A stretch of 27,475 nucleotides of DNA. Source: Azospirillum sp. 47_25. GTDB taxonomy: Bacteria; Pseudomonadota; Alphaproteobacteria; RF32; CAG-239. Positions 24,158-27,475 of the stretch are shown here, piece by piece (the stretch's first letter is position 1; each line of letters begins with the position of its first letter). Location of the stretch: contig MNTU01000021.1 of NCBI GenBank assembly GCA_001917125.1, forward strand, positions 1 to 27,475, read 5' to 3'. Made by a program: the position numbers and the translations under genes. The notes under the pieces are model-generated. The model saw only the letters and a list, made by a program, of their open reading frames with translations. It was not told the origin of the DNA and made no database searches.

Positions 24158-24871
24158 ATGAAAGGTTTAATTACAGAGGAGATTGCTCACATTCGGGGCA
24201 TCCCCCGGAAATTAATAATCTTTTTGCACGGATATATTGATAACTGTGAATGCCTGAATCACCGCCTTGATTCTTTTGTTGAAAGTTTCGACAATACCGC
24301 CGTTCATTTGCCGGAAGCGCCGTTGCTTTGTGAAATTCACGAGGGAAAACGCCAGTGGTTTTCAATGCACCGGTTTGACCCGGACGACGAAAGAAAAACG
24401 GTTCCTTCTCTTGATGAATGTCTCGCCTTTTATGAACGGATGACGCCGGGTTTTGAAGAAAGCAGCGGCTATCTGAACCGCTATATTGACAATTGCCTGG
24501 ATTTATACGGGCTTGCACCGGAAGATTTATATCTCTGCGGCTTTTCGCAGGGAGCCATGCTGGCTATTTATACGGCTTTGCGTCGGGAGGAAAATATCGG
24601 CGGCTGCGTCAGTTTCAGCGGCTTGCTGACAACCTCGCGCTTTTTTGAAAAAAGAAAACACGGCACCCCGCCGATGCTGCTCATACACGGTACCGCGGAC
24701 AATCTGGTGCGTTTCGGCGTGCGGGATGACACAGCGGAAAAACTGCGCCGCTACGGCTGTCCGGTTGAAACCTATACGGTTCCTGAGGGCCAGCACCGTA
24801 TTACCGAAGACGGCTTAATCAAGGCCCGCGAGTTTATCAACCGCCGCTTTACAGAAAAGGCTGCGAGCTGA
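24158..24871 (+). CDS. Carboxylesterase/phospholipase-type alpha/beta hydrolase
   Basis: A 237-residue cytoplasmic serine hydrolase of the Abhydrolase_2 (carboxylesterase/acyl-protein thioesterase-like) family. The HG oxyanion motif is IIFLHGYIDN (about 20-29), the nucleophile elbow is LCGFSQGAML (S130), the acid is D181 in IHGTADNLVRF, and the histidine is H213 in PEGQHRI. There is no signal peptide. Family members hydrolyse short esters, lysophospholipids or acyl thioesters; the substrate here is unknown. AAAGGA lies six bases before the ATG. It is divergent from the repressor operon, and its 3' end overlaps the convergent solute-binding protein gene by 23 bases. Confidence 0.9.
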   Translation: MKGLITEEIAHIRGIPRKLIIFLHGYIDNCECLNHRLDSFVESFDNTAVHLPEAPLLCEIHEGKRQWFSMHRFDPDDERKTVPSLDECLAFYERMTPGFEESSGYLNRYIDNCLDLYGLAPEDLYLCGFSQGAMLAIYTALRREENIGGCVSFSGLLTTSRFFEKRKHGTPPMLLIHGTADNLVRFGVRDDTAEKLRRYGCPVETYTVPEGQHRITEDGLIKAREFINRRFTEKAAS

Positions 24872-25877
24872 TAAGCCCCCTGTTCCTGAGCAGATTATTT
24901 TCACGGCGTTCCATCATCAGCGGAGAGTCTTTACCGATATTGCGTTCATAAATCTCGCCGTAGTTGCCCAAATCTTCAATTGCTTTTCGCAGCCAATTGG
25001 GATTCAGTCCGAATTTGTTCCATAAATGCGGATTGTCGCCAAGCAGATTTTGAACGGAAATGTCTTTGCTGCCGATATAAACGTTAACGTTCTTGGAGTT
25101 AATATTATGTTCTTCCGCCAGTTTCAGGGCATTGAATATCCATTTGACGATGATGCGCAGAGTGTTGTTGTCTTTGGCCACAATGGCATAAACCGGTTTA
25201 AGGGCGATTGATTCGGGCAGCAGCTCAACGTCTTTGTTGCCGTCAAACCGGGCCGTCAGAATATTTTTCAGATAAATGGCATTTCCGGTCAGCAGCGGAC
25301 AGCGGTTCAGCAGAAAAGCCTCGGTGGCACGCTGCTGCAGTTTAAACGGAAGCGGAACCAAATCAAGCTTATAGGCACGGCTGTAATTCACCAGATTATG
25401 GTAGTCGTCGGTATCGCTGACAACGCAGACTTTTGCGCCTTTATAAGCTTCCATTGAGGTAGCCCCTTCGATTTTGCGGGCCAAAAACATCTGCTGGTCA
25501 TAATACAAAATATCAACCGGCATACTTTTGTAGGTGATTTCCCTTTCTGCCGAAAATGGTGCCGAACTCAGCATAACGTCGATTTTGTTGGTTGAAAGCG
25601 CTCGGGTAATATCTTCCTGACTCACATTTACCATGGTAAAGCGGTCGCTGCGGTTGAAAACGGCCAGCGAAATAGCTTTGCAGATATCGGCGTCAAAACC
25701 GTGCCAGAAGCCGTCTTCATCTTTATAGGCATAAAACTTGGAGCGCAAATCGGTTCCGCAGCGAACGGTGCCGCGGGTTTGAATATAACGCAGGCCGGCG
25801 TCGGCGGCGGCAAAGGCGTCTGATACGTTTCCCAGACCGAGACATAAAAAACACAGAATTAAACGCGAAAGTTTCAT
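24849..25877 (-). CDS. Periplasmic amino-acid ABC transporter substrate-binding protein (AapJ-like)
   Basis: A 342-residue family 3 solute-binding protein. A signal peptide MKLSRLILCFLCLGLG ends near DAFA. The mature part starts RYIQTRGTVRCGTDLRSKF and has GFWHGFDADICKAIS, SQEDITRALSTNKIDVMLSSAPFSAERE and WLRKAIEDLGNYGEIYERNI, closely following the general L-amino acid binding protein AapJ. It would deliver amino acids to an AapQMP permease, but no permease or ATPase gene is in the window. I start at ATG 25877-25875 rather than a TTG four codons upstream, because the signal peptide then begins with MK. The ribosome binding site is weak. Confidence 0.92.
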   Translation of the reverse strand: MKLSRLILCFLCLGLGNVSDAFAAADAGLRYIQTRGTVRCGTDLRSKFYAYKDEDGFWHGFDADICKAISLAVFNRSDRFTMVNVSQEDITRALSTNKIDVMLSSAPFSAEREITYKSMPVDILYYDQQMFLARKIEGATSMEAYKGAKVCVVSDTDDYHNLVNYSRAYKLDLVPLPFKLQQRATEAFLLNRCPLLTGNAIYLKNILTARFDGNKDVELLPESIALKPVYAIVAKDNNTLRIIVKWIFNALKLAEEHNINSKNVNVYIGSKDISVQNLLGDNPHLWNKFGLNPNWLRKAIEDLGNYGEIYERNIGKDSPLMMERRENNLLRNRGLISSQPFL

Positions 25878-25881
25878 TTTA

Positions 25882-25903
25882 TTAACCAATGTCAGAGTAT
25901 AAT
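25882..25903 (+). promoter_or_regulatory. TTAACC half-site and TATAAT before the mlaC-like gene
   Basis: TTAACCAAT (25882-25890), a CtrA-type half-site, is followed by a perfect -10 TATAAT (25898-25903). No good TTGACA-like -35 is present 16-18 bases upstream, so activator help is plausible. Transcription would start near 25910 in the short gap shared with the divergent substrate-binding protein gene. Confidence 0.4.
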
Positions 25904-25905
25904 AT

Positions 25906-25919
25906 TCTTAAATTTAAGA
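25906..25919. repeat. 14-base perfect palindrome near the mlaC-like start site
   Basis: TCTTAAATTTAAGA is a perfect 14-base palindrome located at the expected transcription start between two divergent genes. It could be an operator, but its sequence is entirely A/T-rich apart from one C and one G, so chance is possible. Confidence 0.3.
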
Positions 25920-25938
25920 TTAATATAAGGCAATTTTT

Positions 25939-26607
25939 ATGAAAAGTAACTCTTTTTTGCGACTTATCATATTTAGTTTATGTCTGTTTTCGGCACTGCC
26001 GGCACGGGCGGAAGCAATTACGGAAACCGAAGCCAGAGTCTGGACGCAGGATAAAGGACAGCGTCTGTTGAATGCTTTTGCGGAAACGGATTTAAAAAAA
26101 CGCTATGCCGAATTGGATACTATGTTTCTGAATTTTGTAGATTTGGATTATATTTCCAAGTTTGTTCTTGGCAAATATTGGCGTCGCCTGAACGAAAAGG
26201 AAAAGACGGATTATCAGCAGCTTTTTAAACGCTATGCTCTCAGCGTGTATAAAAGTTTTCCGCTGGAATTCGATACTTCTCAAATAGAATATACCATCAC
26301 CGGCGTTCGTCCCGGCAAAAATTATGCCGATGTAACCGCAAACATCTTCTTTCAGCTCGGCAACAAACCGGAAGACAAACAGAATATTCTGGTCGAGTTC
26401 CGCCTTAATAAAACAGGCGGAAAATTGCGCATTATCGATTTAAAAATCGGAGAAAGCAGTTTGATTCTGTCTTATCGGGGCCGCTTTTATGAAATGATTG
26501 CCCAAGATGATGAAGATCTTGGCTGGTTTATGGAAGATTTGCAGATGATAACCGAGTCAACCGAAAAACAAAATCAGCTCAAAGTTGATGAACAGCAGCA
26601 GATGTAA
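25939..26607 (+). CDS. mlaC: MlaC/Ttg2D-family periplasmic phospholipid-binding protein
   Basis: A 222-residue protein with a signal peptide (about 1-24, ending ALPARA). The body has MFLNFVDLDYISKFVLGKYW (about 61-80), followed by RLNEKEKTDYQQLFKRY, the signature block of the MlaC/Tgt2 family, then VEFRLNKTGGKLRIIDLKIGESSL and the C-terminal helix with YRGRFYEMI. MlaC shuttles phospholipids across the periplasm between the MlaA-porin complex and the MlaFEDB transporter. Here it stands alone with no mlaD, mlaE or mlaF beside it. The acidic end (DDEDLGW) and Gln-rich tail are ordinary variation. It is closed by a strong terminator. Confidence 0.92.
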   Translation: MKSNSFLRLIIFSLCLFSALPARAEAITETEARVWTQDKGQRLLNAFAETDLKKRYAELDTMFLNFVDLDYISKFVLGKYWRRLNEKEKTDYQQLFKRYALSVYKSFPLEFDTSQIEYTITGVRPGKNYADVTANIFFQLGNKPEDKQNILVEFRLNKTGGKLRIIDLKIGESSLILSYRGRFYEMIAQDDEDLGWFMEDLQMITESTEKQNQLKVDEQQQM

Positions 26608-26639
26608 AAGAAATCCCCTCGCAATGAGGGGATTTCTTT
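26607..26639. terminator. Bidirectional intrinsic terminator between mlaC and the Cys-rich gene
   Basis: A perfect 14-base inverted repeat, AAAGAAATCCCCTC (26607-26620) and GAGGGGATTTCTTT (26626-26639), with a five-base loop GCAAT. The A-rich and T-rich ends work as U-tracts in both directions. It lies so tightly between the convergent genes that its outer bases belong to both stop codons (TAA 26605-26607 and TTA 26638-26640). Confidence 0.95.
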
Positions 26640-27108
26640 AGTTTCCGTAATATGGAATGAAGACGGCACTGACATCATTGGCATCTATATATAGCGTATC
26701 GCCCTTAGAAACATTGGCATAGAAGAAAGTTCTCTGTTTGGCTATACCGGTCAACGAACCGATTTTTCTGCCGTTAATGGTGATAAAAGAGCCGTAATTA
26801 CCGATATCTTGGCCTTGTCCGATAATAATGCCGTTTTGATAAGCCGTCCAATTAGTTTTTCCAGAAATATTTCCGGCCGCCGACCAGTTTAATTTGAATT
26901 GATAAAATGTATCAGCTTTTTTAGTACAGTTAAAGTAGGAAGTATTAAAGGGGCACTTAAGGGCAGGGCTGAGACAATCAGAGGTGCTTCCGGTATAAGT
27001 ATAACCCAAATCGGCACATGAGGGCTGAGCACCGCAGGTCTGGGCATAAGCATTGCAGGTTAAAACGGAGACACAGGCGGCAGCGCCAAGAAAGACAGAG
27101 TATTTCAT
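26638..27108 (-). CDS. Secreted Cys-rich protein of unknown function
   Basis: A 156-residue protein with a signal peptide (about 1-22, ending CNAYA). The mature N-terminus is Cys-rich: TCGAQPSCADLGYTYTGS, then DCLSP, LKCPFNTSYFNC (about 23-61). A glycine- and aromatic-rich domain without further cysteines follows, with strand-like segments (SFITINGRKIGSL, FFYANVSKGDTLYIDAND). I do not know the family. The CxDxGY and C-P-F arrangement resembles the module in the partial gene 27 bases upstream, so the pair probably belongs to one disulfide-rich secreted family. A GGAG site lies eight bases before the ATG, and the gene ends in a strong terminator. Confidence 0.8.
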   Translation of the reverse strand: MKYSVFLGAAACVSVLTCNAYAQTCGAQPSCADLGYTYTGSTSDCLSPALKCPFNTSYFNCTKKADTFYQFKLNWSAAGNISGKTNWTAYQNGIIIGQGQDIGNYGSFITINGRKIGSLTGIAKQRTFFYANVSKGDTLYIDANDVSAVFIPYYGN

Positions 27109-27135
27109 AATTTTTCTCCCATAGAAAAAAGTTTG

Positions 27136-27474
27136 TTATTCAGGCCGTTCCGGAGCGACGGAACAGGGTATCCAGTATTTGTACCAGCTGCAGGAGGCAT
27201 CGGAGATGTCGGTATAACCGGAAGCGCATTTGCCGGTCGGAAAATATTTCCCCGAGCATTGTTCAAACGAGCATTCGATACCGGTCGGACAGCTGGTCAG
27301 ATAACCGTAATCCCCACAGGTCTTGCAGCTTTTGTAATATTTGATGCCGTTCTGACAAAAGTCATTCGGATTGGTTGGCCCGAATTCCTCACAGACATAT
27401 TTGTATCCCGACTTGCAGTCGCAGGCGGCATAGACGGTTTCGCCGACGCCCGGACAGGCCTCGCCGACCCCGAC
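27136..27474 (-). CDS. C-terminal part of a Cys-rich secreted protein (cut by window edge)
   Basis: Reading leftward from the right edge, one frame stays open for 112 codons to TAA (27138-27136). The start lies outside the window. The fragment has 13 cysteines in 112 residues, with segments such as CKSGYKYVCEEFG, CKTCGDYGYLTSCPTGIEC, GKCASGYTDISDASC and WIPC. The even spacing and lack of hydrophobic segments indicate a disulfide-stabilised extracellular protein, probably with repeated short modules, since CxSGYKY and CxSGYTD recur. It lies 27 bases upstream of the 156-residue Cys-rich gene on the same strand and is probably co-transcribed with it. Confidence 0.75.
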   Translation of the reverse strand, partial: VGVGEACPGVGETVYAACDCKSGYKYVCEEFGPTNPNDFCQNGIKYYKSCKTCGDYGYLTSCPTGIECSFEQCSGKYFPTGKCASGYTDISDASCSWYKYWIPCSVAPERPE

Positions 27475-27475
27475 A

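Noticed and set aside
1..27475. Search for tRNA, rRNA, CRISPR arrays, insertion sequences and riboswitches
   Set aside because: No cloverleaf, regularly spaced repeats, transposase genes or recognised aptamer sequences were seen by eye.

Overview
The window looks like a chromosomal segment of an alphaproteobacterium. Four points support this: a ChpT-type histidine phosphotransferase (the CckA-ChpT-CtrA relay is an alphaproteobacterial system), an RNase E with a large insertion in its S1 domain and an Arg-rich tail ending in WWRK, the order rne / amidase / PBP1A / prfB, and hopanoid-type squalene genes hpnC-hpnD-hpnE. Base composition looks moderate rather than GC-rich (judged by eye, not computed). 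Together with the Cys-rich secreted proteins at the right edge, this suggests an uncultured host-associated lineage rather than a classical soil genus; that is inference. I see no tRNA, rRNA, CRISPR array, transposase, integrase or phage genes.

Left part (1-7562). The start of a leftward secreted-protein gene lies at the edge, with a good sigma70-like promoter. Next is a tightly packed leftward operon trmFO-hpnC-hpnD-hpnE: tRNA U54 methylation followed by the three enzymes that turn farnesyl diphosphate into squalene. Divergently on the plus strand lie a secreted protein of unknown function and then chpT, a single-domain receiver and cheR, a compact signalling cassette.

Middle (7603-21754). 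Leftward: rne, and an M48 metalloprotease with TPRs whose GTG start lies inside the rne 3' end. The 589 bases before amiC hold the long rne leader (with a strong hairpin and a possible 15-codon leader peptide) and the amiC promoter. Rightward: amiC (cell-separation amidase), mrcA (PBP1A), prfB (with an intact programmed +1 frameshift), an alpha/beta hydrolase, a large AsmA/YhdP-like envelope protein and a small HAD-like protein. From prfB to the HAD gene all junctions overlap by 1-4 bases, so they are probably co-transcribed and translationally coupled.

Right part (21740-27475). A leftward four-gene operon encodes an XRE/S24-type repressor lacking the usual catalytic serine, an 80-residue unknown protein and two tandem paralogous left-handed beta-helix acyltransferases. 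Divergent from it is a carboxylesterase; then come an orphan leftward solute-binding protein, a rightward mlaC-like gene, a strong bidirectional terminator, and two leftward genes for Cys-rich secreted proteins, the second cut by the window edge.

The most interesting regulatory signal is a set of TTAA-N7-TTAA-like (CtrA-type) sites: one placed at the -35 position of an amiC promoter, two in the repressor/esterase intergenic region (one a perfect TTAA-N7-TTAA), and a half-site before mlaC. The amiC site and one of the others share an identical 12-base core. I did not find a clearly new multi-gene system. The best candidates for something undescribed are the repressor/acyltransferase operon, the Cys-rich secreted pair and the unknown secreted protein beside chpT.
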